Position numbers and translations under genes: made by a program. Below are positions 52,585 through 61,226 of a DNA stretch of 64,000 nt, one piece after another. The notes under the pieces were generated by a model that was given only the letters and a program-made list of their open reading frames with translations, was not told where the DNA came from and searched no databases. This DNA comes from Nocardia uniformis NBRC 13702 (GTDB lineage: Bacteria; Actinomycetota; Actinomycetes; Mycobacteriales; Mycobacteriaceae). Numbering within the stretch: position 1 is the first letter of the stretch; the number at the start of each line of letters is the position of its first letter. The stretch covers positions 53,485-117,484 of the forward strand of contig NZ_BDCE01000065.1 of the NCBI RefSeq assembly GCF_001613345.1, written 5' to 3'.

Positions 52585-53310
52585 ATGTCCGATCAACCAC
52601 GTCCGGCGGTCGCCGTCGCCCTGCCCGGAACCGGCTCCGATGCCGACTTCGCGCGCCGCGCCTTCGGATCCGCCTGCGCCGCATTCGATCTGCCGTTCCA
52701 CGCGGTGGATCCGGACCCGTGCGACGTGGTCGCGAGCTATCACGCCGCCCTCGATGCCGCCGCTCGCTCGGGACCGGTGCTTGTCGCCGGAATCTCACTC
52801 GGTGCGGCCGTCGCCGTCGACTGGGCCGCGCGAAATCCGCACGCCGCCTTCGGGGTGATCGCCGCTCTCCCCGCCTGGACCGGCGCCGATATCACCGGCT
52901 GCCCCGCCGCCCTCAGCGCCGCCGCCACCGCCGCCCAACTCCGCGCCGACGGCCTCGACGCCGTCACCACCCGCATGCGCGCCTCCACCCCGGCATGGTT
53001 GGCCGCCGCCCTCACTCAATCCTGGCGCTCACAATGGCCGCATCTCCCCCAGGCCCTGGACGAGGCCGCCGCCTATCGCTGGCCCGAACCGACCCTCCTG
53101 GCCACGGTGCCCGTCCCGGTCGCGGTCGTGGGTGCCGTGGACGATCCGGTGCACCCGATCACGGTCGCCGAACAGTGGGCGGCGCTCATCCCCCACGCCG
53201 ATGTGCACCGCATCACCCTCGATGAACTCGGCGCGGACCCCGCGGTCCTGGGCGCGCGCGGCGTCCCGGCACTGCTCCGAAACCTTGTGAGCCGCAATAC
53301 CATCGCGTGA
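52585..53310 (+). CDS. Alpha/beta hydrolase (Rv2695-like)
   Basis: This 241-aa alpha/beta-hydrolase-fold protein lacks a lid domain. It has VAVALPGTGSD near the N-terminus, the nucleophile elbow AGISLGAAVA, and an Asp in VVGAVDDPVHPITVAEQW. The catalytic His cannot be placed with certainty (ADVHRITLDELG is the candidate). Members are annotated only as hydrolases. The ATG at 52585 begins the fold directly; the longer frame to 52417 is rejected. It lies between the OB-fold gene and the DUF3710-dut operon, as in M. tuberculosis. Confidence 0.82.
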   Translation: MSDQPRPAVAVALPGTGSDADFARRAFGSACAAFDLPFHAVDPDPCDVVASYHAALDAAARSGPVLVAGISLGAAVAVDWAARNPHAAFGVIAALPAWTGADITGCPAALSAAATAAQLRADGLDAVTTRMRASTPAWLAAALTQSWRSQWPHLPQALDEAAAYRWPEPTLLATVPVPVAVVGAVDDPVHPITVAEQWAALIPHADVHRITLDELGADPAVLGARGVPALLRNLVSRNTIA

Positions 53311-53673
53311 GATCCCGGCCCCGGCACGCGACTCGTACACCATCCCGGCGCGACTCGTACCCACGATTCCAGCGCGACCGCCCCGGTCACTCCAGCGCGA
53401 CCCACCCGGTCGATCCGGCGCGACCACCTCACCATCCCCGGTGTGACCCACCCCGTCATTCCGACGCGGTGACCCACCCCGTCATTCCGGCGCGCTTTTG
53501 GCCGGAATCCACCGCTGCACCCGGCGAGGACCGAGAATCCGACGCCGACGTCGCGAGACCAGAGAATCCGCCACGCCGCTGCGAATGGCATGGGTTCCAC
53601 CACGCCGCGGTCGCGGCAGGAGGCCCCGAACGCCCCGTGCTATCCCGCGGCAATAGCGCTCCCTCAACGACAA
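53311..53673. repeat. Imperfect repeats around palindromic element, copy 3
   Basis: About six irregular units of 22-26 bp containing CATTCCGGCGCG, CGATCCGGCGCG or CACTCCAGCGCG run from 53340 to 53480. They lead into an element half (GTCATTCCGGCGCG... TTTTGGCCGGAATCCAC) at 53481-53512. No gene is present. Confidence 0.65.
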
Positions 53674-53703
53674 CGGCCCGCTCACTGTCCAGTGAGCGGG
53701 CCG
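53674..53703 (-). terminator. Terminator of the dut-DUF3710 operon
   Basis: CGGCCCGCTCACT and AGTGAGCGGGCCG form a 13-bp perfect stem with a 4-base loop, 16 bp downstream of the DUF3710 stop on the minus strand. Confidence 0.85.
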
Positions 53704-53719
53704 TATTGTCCTGCGTGAC

Positions 53720-54592
53720 TCAACCGTTCAGACCGAGCTGCTGCATGGCGGAACCCTCGGCTCCGCGGCGCGGCTGGCCGGGTTCCCCGGTCGGTGCGAT
53801 CACCGGCTGCTGGCCGGTGTTCATCGCGGCCATCTGGGCGGCTACGGCCTGCTGCTGGGCCGCCACCTGCTGCTGGTGTGCGGCGGCGAGTTGATCGGCC
53901 AACTCCTGGGGTAGGACCACCGGTAGTGGTTCCCGCACGGGCATCGGGTCGTCGCCGCGGCGGATGACCGTCTCGCTCATGATCGCTCGGGCGGCGGCCA
54001 CCAGGGGCTGCCCCTCATTCGCCGCGCCCGACGGACCGGCCGCGACCAGGCGCACCATCCAGCGGTGCCCGTCCACGCCGATGAAGCGCAGATCCGCGCC
54101 CTGGGTGATGGCGTGGATCTCACGACCCCACGGGCCCTGCTGCGTCGACACCTGTGCGCCATCGTTGCGCAGCGTCTCCGCGAGGTCGGCGGCGACCGAA
54201 CGCCACTGGCCCGGCGATTTGGGGGCCGCGTAGGCGGCGACGGTGATGCGACCGTGCTGAGTGGCCAGATGTACCGCCTGCGGCGTGCCCTCGGGCGTCA
54301 TCTCGACCTGGAGCTGACCGCCCGGCGGCACCGGGACGATGACCGAGCCGAGGTCCAGGCGCTGGTCGGCTACCTTTTCCAGGAGTTCGGAGACATCGTT
54401 GTAGTCGTAGGGGCCGGTACGCTCGGCGAGTTCGGCGGCCGCCCCGTCGTAATCGGGTGCGCTGTCGTACTCGTCACCCTCGTCGTATTCGGCTGCCTCG
54501 TACTCGGATTCGTCGTATTCGGCTTCGCTGTACTCGTCGTCGTACCGCTCATCGGGCCCATCACCCGCCCGGGTCTTCTTTCTTCCGAACAT
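53720..54592 (-). CDS. DUF3710 protein (Rv2696c-like)
   Basis: This 290-aa protein starts FGRKK and then has an acidic Asp/Glu/Tyr-rich region (residues ~12-50). The DUF3710 core follows: RLDLGSVIVPVPPGGQLQVEM, TQHGRITVAAYAAPKS, and DGHRWMVRLVAAGPS. A Gln/Ala-rich tail (AAHQQQVAAQQQAVAAQ) of unknown function ends it. It lies 4 bp after dut, and the two genes are co-transcribed. In M. tuberculosis Rv2696c and dut have the same order. No catalytic motif is seen. Confidence 0.87.
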   Translation of the reverse strand: MFGRKKTRAGDGPDERYDDEYSEAEYDESEYEAAEYDEGDEYDSAPDYDGAAAELAERTGPYDYNDVSELLEKVADQRLDLGSVIVPVPPGGQLQVEMTPEGTPQAVHLATQHGRITVAAYAAPKSPGQWRSVAADLAETLRNDGAQVSTQQGPWGREIHAITQGADLRFIGVDGHRWMVRLVAAGPSGAANEGQPLVAAARAIMSETVIRRGDDPMPVREPLPVVLPQELADQLAAAHQQQVAAQQQAVAAQMAAMNTGQQPVIAPTGEPGQPRRGAEGSAMQQLGLNG

Positions 54593-54596
54593 CTCG

Positions 54597-55097
54597 TCAT
54601 GCCTCCTTGCCGGTCACTGCGCCCGCCCCACCGGACCCCTCGGACAGGCTCGCGTGCCCACCGCTCGATCCATATCCTCCCGCGCCGCGCGCGGTGTCGT
54701 CGAGCTGGGTGACCTCCACGAAGTCGACCAGCTCCACCTTCTGCACCAGCAGCTGCGCGATACGGTCCCCGCGGCGGAGCTCGATGGGTGTGCGCAAATC
54801 ATGGTTGATCAGGCATACCTTGATTTCGCCGCGGTAACCGGCGTCGACCGTGCCGGGGGTGTTGACAACCGACAGACCAGCTTTGGCGGCCAGACCCGAA
54901 CGCGGATGGATCAGGCCGACCGTGCCGATCGGTAGCGCGACGGCGATCCCCGTCCCGACGAGCACCCGCTCCCCGGGTTCGATGATGACGTCCTCGGTGG
55001 TGCACAGGTCCACACCCGCGTCGCCGGCATGGGCACGCGTGGGTACGGGGATGCTGGGATCGAGCCGCAGCAGGGGAATAGGCGAAATACCGGTCAC
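54597..55097 (-). CDS. dut: Deoxyuridine 5'-triphosphate nucleotidohydrolase (dUTPase)
   Basis: This enzyme hydrolyses dUTP to dUMP and pyrophosphate, keeping uracil out of DNA. The 166-aa protein has all five trimeric-dUTPase motifs: AGDAGVDL, HPRSGLAAKAG, NTPGTVDAGYRGEIKV, GDRIAQLLVQ and a C-terminal RGAGGYGSSGGH. GTG at 55097 is the start; the extended frame to 55172 is rejected. It is the first gene of a two-gene operon with DUF3710. Confidence 0.93.
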   Translation of the reverse strand: MTGISPIPLLRLDPSIPVPTRAHAGDAGVDLCTTEDVIIEPGERVLVGTGIAVALPIGTVGLIHPRSGLAAKAGLSVVNTPGTVDAGYRGEIKVCLINHDLRTPIELRRGDRIAQLLVQKVELVDFVEVTQLDDTARGAGGYGSSGGHASLSEGSGGAGAVTGKEA

Positions 55098-55227
55098 GTG
55101 CGCCGAGCCTACGCGTTCACCGCTATCGCGGCGGGAGCGACGGGCCCGAAGGCGGTAGCGGAGCGTCACCACGCAGGGACCCGCTCCCGCTGCCGTTTAA
55201 CACTGCGATCTGGCTTAGTCTGATGTC

Positions 55228-55728
55228 GTGTCCGACCAGCCCCCTTCTCAGGTGACCATGGATCAGCAACAGACGAGCATCCTCTACCGCGAGCGCCTCT
55301 GGGTGCCACTGTGGTGGTGGCCGGTGGCCTTTGCCGTCACCGCCCTGCTGGCAGCCGAAATACATATGGGTGCACCCGGATTGCGGGCCTGGCTGCCCTA
55401 TGTGCTGTTGCTGCCGATTCCGGTGTGGGTGCTGCTGTGGCTGTCCCGGCACCGGGTGGAAGTGACTCGCGAGGGCTCCGCAGCTCCGGAGCTGCGCTCG
55501 GACCGCGCACATCTGCCCGCCACCTTCGTGGCCCGGGCGGCCGATGTGCCCGCCAGCGCGAAGAGCGCGGCGCTGGGTCGTCAACTCGACCCCGCCGCCT
55601 ATGTGCAACACCGGGCCTGGATCGGCTCGATGGTCCTACTGGTACTCGATGATCCCGACGACCCGACGCCGTACTGGTTGGTCAGTACCCGTCGGCCCGA
55701 CAAGGTCATCGCGGCCCTCGGCCTGTAG
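55228..55728 (+). CDS. DUF3093 membrane protein with duplicated 3' end (Rv2698-like)
   Basis: This 166-aa protein has two hydrophobic helices (about 28-50 and 57-75) and the DUF3093 core: YRERLWVPLWWWPVAFAV, RHRVEVTREG, and WIGSMVLLVLDDPDDPTPYWLVSTRRPDKV. It is probably a membrane-anchored protein of unknown function. The GTG start and the locus match Rv2698. The stop at 55728 lies inside a 79-bp tandem duplication. An original end may lie at 55977 (see the repeat there). Confidence 0.87.
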   Translation: MSDQPPSQVTMDQQQTSILYRERLWVPLWWWPVAFAVTALLAAEIHMGAPGLRAWLPYVLLLPIPVWVLLWLSRHRVEVTREGSAAPELRSDRAHLPATFVARAADVPASAKSAALGRQLDPAAYVQHRAWIGSMVLLVLDDPDDPTPYWLVSTRRPDKVIAALGL

Positions 55729-55978
55729 GGCGCTCGGTGATCTGCAGAGCGCTTGGTGATCTGCAGAGCGCTTGGTCAGGCTGTGCCGATGGGCCCGACA
55801 AGGTCATCGCGGCCCTCGGCCTGTAGGGCGCTCGGTGATCTGCAGAGCGCTTGGTCAGGCTGTGCCGATGGGCCCGACAAGGTCATCACGGCGCTCGGAC
55901 CGCCGAGCGCCTGGTCGAACGATATCGATTTGCCCGGCAAAGTCTTGGCCGCGCTCGGCGTACCGAGCGCGGACTGAC
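55696..55978. repeat. 79-bp tandem duplication at the DUF3093 3' end
   Basis: Units beginning CCCGACAAGGTCATC start at 55696, 55794 and 55873. The first spacing is 98 bp because a 19-bp piece (GATCTGCAGAGCGCTTGGT) is itself doubled. The next is 79 bp, and a fourth diverged piece follows at about 55933. In the coding frame the pieces read PDKVIAALGL and PDKVITALGPPSA, then LPGKVLAALGVPSAD before a stop at 55977. Confidence 0.85.
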
Positions 55979-56004
55979 TTTCCTCCCGAGCGGATAGTCG
56001 GCCC

Positions 56005-56307
56005 TCAGGCCGCGCAATCCATGCAGATCAGCTGGCCGCCGGATTCGGTGGCCAGTCGGCTGCGGTGGTGCACCAGGAAGCAGCTGGAACAGGTGAACTC
56101 GTCAGCCTGCTTCGGAACCACCCGTACCGAGAGCACTTCCTCGGACAGGTCCGCGCCCGGAAGCTCGAACGATTCCGCAGTATCGGACTCGTCGATATCC
56201 ACGACAGCGGACGCGGCCTCGTTGCGTCGAGCCTTCAGCTCCTCGAGCGAGTCCTCCGAAACTTCATCGGTTTCACTGCGCCGTGGTGCGTCATAGTCGG
56301 TTGCCAT
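56005..56307 (-). CDS. DUF4193 small protein (Rv2699c-like)
   Basis: This 100-aa acidic protein has an N-terminal Asp/Glu-rich half (EVSEDSLEELKARRNEA) and a C-terminal zinc-ribbon-like end. TCSSCFLVHHR and ICMDC provide four cysteines. The pattern CxxC...CxxC suggests one bound zinc. The same gene sits at this place in M. tuberculosis. Function unknown; it may bind nucleic acid or a partner protein. Confidence 0.88.
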   Translation of the reverse strand: MATDYDAPRRSETDEVSEDSLEELKARRNEAASAVVDIDESDTAESFELPGADLSEEVLSVRVVPKQADEFTCSSCFLVHHRSRLATESGGQLICMDCAA

Positions 56308-56677
56308 GTCGTCTTCCCCTCGTCCTTACTCCGTATATCCCGGACCGGCCATCCCGCACCGACTCCTGCCGGAATCGGATCGGGGTGTTGCCGCCCCGCC
56401 CGTGGTGTACGTCACGACGCACACCGGTCACTGATCGGCCCGGATCTGGTAGATCCGTTCCGGATCGCGCTCGGTCAACGCAGGACACGCCTTTGTTGTT
56501 CCCGAAATCGCACCCCCGATTCACGTCGGATGATCCGATCTGGCCGCCAGACAATAGCGGACCCCATGGCAAAAGTCGCAATCAAAACACGCGTGATTCG
56601 AAACAGAGAGGCAATCGTCACCCTCGGGGGAACTCGCCGAGACCTTCCGCACCGTTGGCGCGACCTTTTCGTAGAGT
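56308..56677. other. Intergenic region between DUF4193 and cei
   Basis: This 370-bp gap separates divergent genes and should hold both promoters. I see no gene, strong hairpin or clear repeat in it. Confidence 0.4.
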
Positions 56678-57358
56678 GTGACCGTGGTTTCACTGATCAC
56701 CCAAGGCAAAGCGACCGATCCGGAAGGTCGACCCTTCCTCCGACGGCGCTGGGAGCCGTGGGCCGCCCTGGTGGGCGCGTTGGCCGTTATCTGTCTCATC
56801 ATCTGGTGGGGCGCGTTTTCGCAGGGCGAGGCCGGTACCGGCGCGATCGCCTGCAACTCCCCCAGCCCGGCACAGAGCACTTCGGCACCCCAGGCGGCCC
56901 CATTGGGCCAGCGGATGTCGCCGTCCCTGTTCCAGGATGTGGAGCCGAGCGCGCTGGCCAGGTCCAAGGTGCGGGTGCTCAACGCCAACGGGCAGCGCGG
57001 GCAGGCGACACATATCGCCTCCCAGCTCAGTGATCTCGGATTCGCTTCCGCGCCGGAGGCATTCGGCAATGACAGTGTGTACGTCAACGGTGACCTGGAA
57101 TGCTCCGGGCAGATCCGCTTCGGCGTGGACGGCCGCGCGGCCGCCGCGGCGGTTCAGCTGGTCGCGCCGTGTGCCGAGCTGATCCAGGATCAGCGCACCG
57201 ATGAGACCGTGGATCTGGTGCTGGGCTCGCTGTTCCGCGATATCCGGCCCAGTACCGACGCCGAGGAAGTGCTGCGCTCGCTGAAGAACCCGGCGCCGGG
57301 GAGCACTCCGGCGATCGATCCGAGCCTGCTCGACGCGGCACGTACGGCGAAGTGCTGA
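56678..57358 (+). CDS. cei: Envelope integrity protein Cei (LytR C-terminal domain)
   Basis: This 226-aa protein has one N-terminal transmembrane helix (about 25-45) and two extracytoplasmic LytR C-terminal (LytR_C) modules. The first includes SKVRVLNANGQRGQATHIASQLSDLGFASA, and cysteine pairs such as AIACNSP and ECSGQIRFG lie outside the membrane. Mycobacterial Cei (Rv2700) is required for cell-envelope integrity. GTG at 56678 or 56684 may be the start. Divergent from DUF4193 and convergent with suhB, sharing a bidirectional terminator. Confidence 0.85.
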   Translation: MTVVSLITQGKATDPEGRPFLRRRWEPWAALVGALAVICLIIWWGAFSQGEAGTGAIACNSPSPAQSTSAPQAAPLGQRMSPSLFQDVEPSALARSKVRVLNANGQRGQATHIASQLSDLGFASAPEAFGNDSVYVNGDLECSGQIRFGVDGRAAAAAVQLVAPCAELIQDQRTDETVDLVLGSLFRDIRPSTDAEEVLRSLKNPAPGSTPAIDPSLLDAARTAKC

Positions 57359-57417
57359 GCTGAGCGGACCGGCTCGAACGCGGCGCGCCGACCGGCGCAG
57401 CCGTCAAGCCCGATAAA

Positions 57418-57451
57418 CGAGGGGCCGTGAACGGGGGTTCACGGCCCCTCG
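57418..57451. terminator. Bidirectional terminator between cei and suhB
   Basis: CGAGGGGCCGTGAAC and GTTCACGGCCCCTCG form a 15-bp perfect stem with a 4-base G loop between the two convergent genes. Confidence 0.85.
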
Positions 57452-57617
57452 GCGTATCTGATGGCCGATTCCCGCCCCTGTGCGCGGCCACAGAGCGCCT
57501 CGCGCGCCGATACCGGCCCCTGGTGAGGCCCAGCGGTTCCGCGCGGCCCAGGGGCTTTCTATACGGGCCGGGCGGTTTCCGGACGGCCAAGGGTTTCCGT
57601 GCGGTATCGCGCTCGGA

Positions 57618-58568
57618 TCAGCCCTCGGGGATGGCGTCCGTCGCCCCGAGTTCCTCCAGGAGGCCGAACATCTCATCGGCGACGCCGGGGGCGGCGGCGA
57701 CCACGAGCGCCCCCTCGGCGCCGGAGCTCTCCGGCGCCGGAAGGATCAGGCGCGCACCGGCTTCCGCCGCGATGAGCGCCCCGGCGGCCCAGTCCCACAG
57801 GTTGAGACCGTGCTCGTAGTGGGCATCCACGCGACCCTCGGCGACCATGCACAGGTCCAGGGCGGCCGCGCCGACCCGCCGGATATCGCGGATATGCGGC
57901 AGTAGTTCGGCGATCAGCTGCCCCTGTCGGGTGCGGCGGTGCCGGTTGTAGGCGAAGCCGGTCGCGACCAGGGACATGGCCGCCGAATCGACCTCGTTGC
58001 AGCGCAGCGGAATCGGATCGACACCGGGCTGGATGAGATGCGCGCCCTGACCGAGACCCGCGCTGTAGACGGTCCCGTGCGCCACATCGGCGACGGCTCC
58101 GGCGAGCGAGCGACCGCCGCGCATAGCGGCCACCGACACCGCGTAGGCCGGGATGCCGTAGAGGAAATTGACGGTGCCGTCGATGGGGTCGAGCACCCAG
58201 TGCACGGCGTCGCCGTTGAGCGCGCCGCCACCCTCCTCGCCGATGATTCGATCATCCGGGCGCAGTTCGTCGAGGAGTTTGCGAATGAGTTGTTCGGCCT
58301 CGGTGTCGACCACCGTGACCGGATCGGTGGGGGTGCTCTTGGCCTGTACCGAGTCCGCCGCACGCGTGCCGGGGCCGAAGACCTCGGGGCGTCTGGACCG
58401 CACATGGGCGGCCGCGGTCTCGGCCAGATATACAGCTACACGGCGCAGTTCGGCGATATCGGCCACGTCGGCGGCCGTTGTGGTGTTCGATGCGGTCGAG
58501 GTGGAGTAGGAGTCCGGCACGACTCCATCGGAGCACAGATCCGCGCGGTCGCGCACTAGGCTTGTCAC
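57618..58568 (-). CDS. suhB: Inositol monophosphatase family protein (SuhB)
   Basis: This Mg2+-dependent phosphatase (316 aa) would make inositol for phosphatidylinositol and mycothiol, or act on related sugar phosphates. Family motifs are DPVTVVDTEAEQ, the metal-binding GEEGGG, DPIDGTVNFLYG and the late WDWAAGALIAAEAGA. The GTG at 58568 is chosen; GTG at 58556 is possible, and the longer frame to 58943 overlaps ppgK. Divergent from ppgK, as Rv2701c is from Rv2702. Confidence 0.9.
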   Translation of the reverse strand: MTSLVRDRADLCSDGVVPDSYSTSTASNTTTAADVADIAELRRVAVYLAETAAAHVRSRRPEVFGPGTRAADSVQAKSTPTDPVTVVDTEAEQLIRKLLDELRPDDRIIGEEGGGALNGDAVHWVLDPIDGTVNFLYGIPAYAVSVAAMRGGRSLAGAVADVAHGTVYSAGLGQGAHLIQPGVDPIPLRCNEVDSAAMSLVATGFAYNRHRRTRQGQLIAELLPHIRDIRRVGAAALDLCMVAEGRVDAHYEHGLNLWDWAAGALIAAEAGARLILPAPESSGAEGALVVAAAPGVADEMFGLLEELGATDAIPEG

Positions 58569-58617
58569 ATTCGACACAGCCCATACGCCGGGTATGGGAG
58601 AGAACGAGGAGTTCGTC

Positions 58618-59376
58618 ATGTCCGCTCGGGGACACGCGTTCGGTATCGACATCGGTGGTAGCGGCGTCAAGGGCGCCGCGGTGGATCTGGCCACCGGCGA
58701 ACTGGTCCAAGAGCGCATCAAGATTCCGACCCCGCAGCCCGCCACGCCCAATGCCGTCGCGGAAGCGGTGGCGAAATTGGTGGCACAGGCCGGATGGGAC
58801 GGACCGGTCGGCATCACCTTGCCGAGCGTGATCATCGGCGGTGTCGCCCGCAGTGCCGCCAATATCGACAAGTCCTGGATCGGTACCGATGCCCGGGCGC
58901 TCTTCTCGGCGGCGCTCGGCGGCCGCAGGGTGACCGTCCTCAATGACGCCGATGCCGCCGGACTCGCCGAGGATCGCTACGGCGCGGCGAAAGAACTGTC
59001 CGGTCTAGTGGTGCTGCTCACCTTCGGCACCGGTATCGGATCAGCCGTGATGTACAACGGCGTGTTGATGCCCAATAGCGAACTCGGCCATCTCGAAGTG
59101 GCCGGTCGCGAGGCCGAACACCGCGCCGCCGCCTCCATCAAGGATCGCGACGGCCTCACCTACCCGCAGTGGGCGGCAGAAGTCAGTAAGGTGCTGGTCA
59201 CGCTGGAAGATCTGTTCTGGCCGAATGTGTTCGTGGCGGGCGGCGGAATCAGCCGTGACCACCAGGAATGGATCCCGTTGCTGACCAATAGAACCCCCGT
59301 TGTGGCGGCCCGTTTGAGGAACTCCGCAGGCATCGTCGGAGCCGCCATGGCCATCGATGCCGGTATCGCGCCGTAA
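58618..59376 (+). CDS. ppgK: Polyphosphate glucokinase
   Basis: This enzyme phosphorylates glucose with polyphosphate or ATP. The 252-aa ROK-type kinase has FGIDIGGSGVKGAAVDL (phosphate 1), the polyphosphate glucokinase PQPATPNAVAE segment, SWIGTDA, VTVLNDADAAGLAE and VVLLTFGTGIGSAV. A late FVAGGGISRDHQEW closes the fold. The ATG at 58618 follows GAGGAG and begins near the fold; the ATG at 58594 is an alternative. It precedes sigA and matches Rv2702. Confidence 0.93.
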   Translation: MSARGHAFGIDIGGSGVKGAAVDLATGELVQERIKIPTPQPATPNAVAEAVAKLVAQAGWDGPVGITLPSVIIGGVARSAANIDKSWIGTDARALFSAALGGRRVTVLNDADAAGLAEDRYGAAKELSGLVVLLTFGTGIGSAVMYNGVLMPNSELGHLEVAGREAEHRAAASIKDRDGLTYPQWAAEVSKVLVTLEDLFWPNVFVAGGGISRDHQEWIPLLTNRTPVVAARLRNSAGIVGAAMAIDAGIAP

Positions 59377-59407
59377 GCAGGCTGGTTCGATCGTTACAAT
59401 GGAACAA

Positions 59408-59450
59408 GCCCGGCGGTGAGCCGGTGAAACCAACCCGGCGATCAGCCGGT
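59408..59450 (+). promoter_or_regulatory. Two same-stem hairpins in the sigA leader
   Basis: CCGGCggtgaGCCGG and CCGGCgatcaGCCGG are 25 bp apart within a repeated CCCGGCG..AGCCGGT unit in the 147-bp ppgK-sigA gap. They lie in the likely promoter or 5' leader of sigA. Function is inferred from position. Confidence 0.4.
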
Positions 59451-59523
59451 ACCACCCGACCGAAACCGCTCCGCCGGATGTATCTGGCGTGACGCCGCAC
59501 GAGACCGTCACGAAAGGGCGTAC

Positions 59524-60909
59524 GTGGTAGCCACGAATACCCGAGAGACCGCCGAATCGGCAGACCCTGCCGACTCAGCAGACACCACCGCAGCACGGCC
59601 GGTCAAGGCTGCCGCCAAGAAAGCCCCGGCCAAGAAGGCCGTAGCGAAGAAGGCTGCCGCCAAGAAGACCCCGGCCAAGAAGACTGCGAAGGCGACCAAG
59701 GCCACGAAGAAGGCCGCTACCAAGAAGGCCGACGGCACCGAGGGTGACGGGGGCGACGCGACTGTCGAAGACGAGTCGCTCGAACTCGACGATCTCGAAG
59801 TCGATCCGACCGATCTCGCCGAAGAGGAGATCGAGGTCGACGACGACGAGGAAGAGGCCGTCGCCGCCCCCGAGGCCGAAGAGGAAGCCGAGGAGCCCAC
59901 CGCCAAGGACAAGGCTTCCGGTGACTTCGTCTGGGACGAGGAGGAATCCGAGGCCCTGCGCCAGGCTCGCAAGGACGCCGAGCTCACCGCTTCGGCCGAC
60001 TCGGTCCGCGCTTACCTCAAGCAGATCGGCAAGGTCGCGCTGCTCAATGCCGAGGAGGAGGTGGAACTCGCCAAGCGCATCGAGGCCGGTCTGTACGCGA
60101 CCGAGAAGCTGCGCGAGTTCGCCGAAAAGGGCGAGAAGCTCCCCGTGCAGTCGCGGCGTGATTTCCAGTGGATCATGCGCGACGGCAACCGGGCCAAGAA
60201 CCACCTGCTGGAGGCCAACCTCCGACTGGTCGTTTCGCTCGCCAAGCGCTACACCGGCCGCGGCATGGCATTCCTGGATCTCATCCAGGAGGGCAACCTC
60301 GGTCTGATCCGCGCGGTCGAGAAGTTCGACTACACCAAGGGCTACAAGTTCTCCACGTACGCCACCTGGTGGATCCGTCAGGCGATCACCCGCGCCATGG
60401 CCGATCAGGCCCGCACCATCCGCATCCCGGTGCATATGGTCGAGGTCATCAACAAGCTGGGCCGTATCCAGCGCGAGCTCCTTCAGGACCTGGGCCGCGA
60501 GCCCACGCCCGAAGAGCTCGCGAAGGAAATGGACATCACCCCGGAGAAGGTCCTCGAGATCCAGCAGTACGCGCGAGAGCCCATCTCGCTGGATCAGACC
60601 ATCGGCGACGAAGGCGATAGCCAGCTCGGCGATTTCATCGAGGACTCCGAAGCGGTAGTCGCGGTCGACGCGGTGAGCTTCACCCTCCTGCAGGACCAGC
60701 TCCAGTCGGTCCTGGAAACCCTCTCCGAGCGCGAAGCCGGCGTAGTCCGCCTCCGCTTCGGTCTCACCGACGGCCAGCCCCGCACCCTGGACGAGATCGG
60801 CCAGGTCTACGGCGTCACCCGTGAACGCATCCGCCAGATCGAATCCAAGACCATGAGCAAGCTCCGCCACCCGAGCCGCTCACAGGTTTTGCGCGACTAC
60901 CTGGACTGA
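59524..60909 (+). CDS. sigA: Primary sigma factor SigA
   Basis: This is the housekeeping sigma-70 of 461 aa. It has a Lys/Ala-rich N-terminal arm (PAKKAVAKKAAAKKTPAKK) and an acidic region (about 75-125). Region 1.2 lies near SADSVRAYLKQIGKVALL. Region 2 is complete: GNLGLIRAVEKFDYTKGYKFSTYATWWIRQAITRAM. Regions 3 and 4 end with TLDEIGQVYGVTRERIRQIESKTMSKLRHPSRS. The GTG start follows CGAAAGGG at good spacing. It is preceded by ppgK as in mycobacteria and followed by a strong terminator. Confidence 0.96.
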   Translation: MVATNTRETAESADPADSADTTAARPVKAAAKKAPAKKAVAKKAAAKKTPAKKTAKATKATKKAATKKADGTEGDGGDATVEDESLELDDLEVDPTDLAEEEIEVDDDEEEAVAAPEAEEEAEEPTAKDKASGDFVWDEEESEALRQARKDAELTASADSVRAYLKQIGKVALLNAEEEVELAKRIEAGLYATEKLREFAEKGEKLPVQSRRDFQWIMRDGNRAKNHLLEANLRLVVSLAKRYTGRGMAFLDLIQEGNLGLIRAVEKFDYTKGYKFSTYATWWIRQAITRAMADQARTIRIPVHMVEVINKLGRIQRELLQDLGREPTPEELAKEMDITPEKVLEIQQYAREPISLDQTIGDEGDSQLGDFIEDSEAVVAVDAVSFTLLQDQLQSVLETLSEREAGVVRLRFGLTDGQPRTLDEIGQVYGVTRERIRQIESKTMSKLRHPSRSQVLRDYLD

Positions 60910-60963
60910 TACGAGAACCAGAAAGGGCCGCTGAGCTTGCGCTTCGCGGCCCTTTCTCGTATC
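60909..60963 (+). terminator. Terminator of sigA
   Basis: AGAAAGGGCCGC and GCGGCCCTTTCT form a 12-bp stem around a 14-base loop, with outer pairing ATACGAGA/TCTCGTAT separated by a small bulge. It starts at the sigA stop. Confidence 0.85.
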
Positions 60964-61015
60964 CGGGGACCGGGTGACACCTACTCCCGGGGTTTTCGCA
61001 CCCCTCGATCCAATT

Positions 61016-61053
61016 CGCCGAGCGCCGCCGAGACTTCTCGGCGGCGCTCGGCG
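61016..61053. terminator. Second very long hairpin after sigA
   Basis: CGCCGAGCGCCGCCGAGA is followed two bases later by its exact reverse complement (18-bp arms). It lies 53 bp beyond the sigA terminator, in the 317-bp gap before the MHYT gene. No gene lies in that gap. Confidence 0.6.
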
Positions 61054-61226
61054 CAGTCGGTGCCCGCCGAGGGCGTTGCGCAATACGCAACCCGCTGGTT
61101 ACGCCCGGCTGGAAGCACTTTCAAGGAAGTTACCTCTTTCCATTTCACATAGGCCGAGTGAGGCTGTATGGTTCGCTCGATTGCGGCGGCCAGCCGCGAA
61201 AACCCGGTTCTGGCAATGGAGTTCGA

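Noticed and set aside
55753..55977. Small gene after DUF3093
   Set aside because: The frame is made of the tandem repeat and the cut-off C-terminus of DUF3093. It has no start signal of its own.
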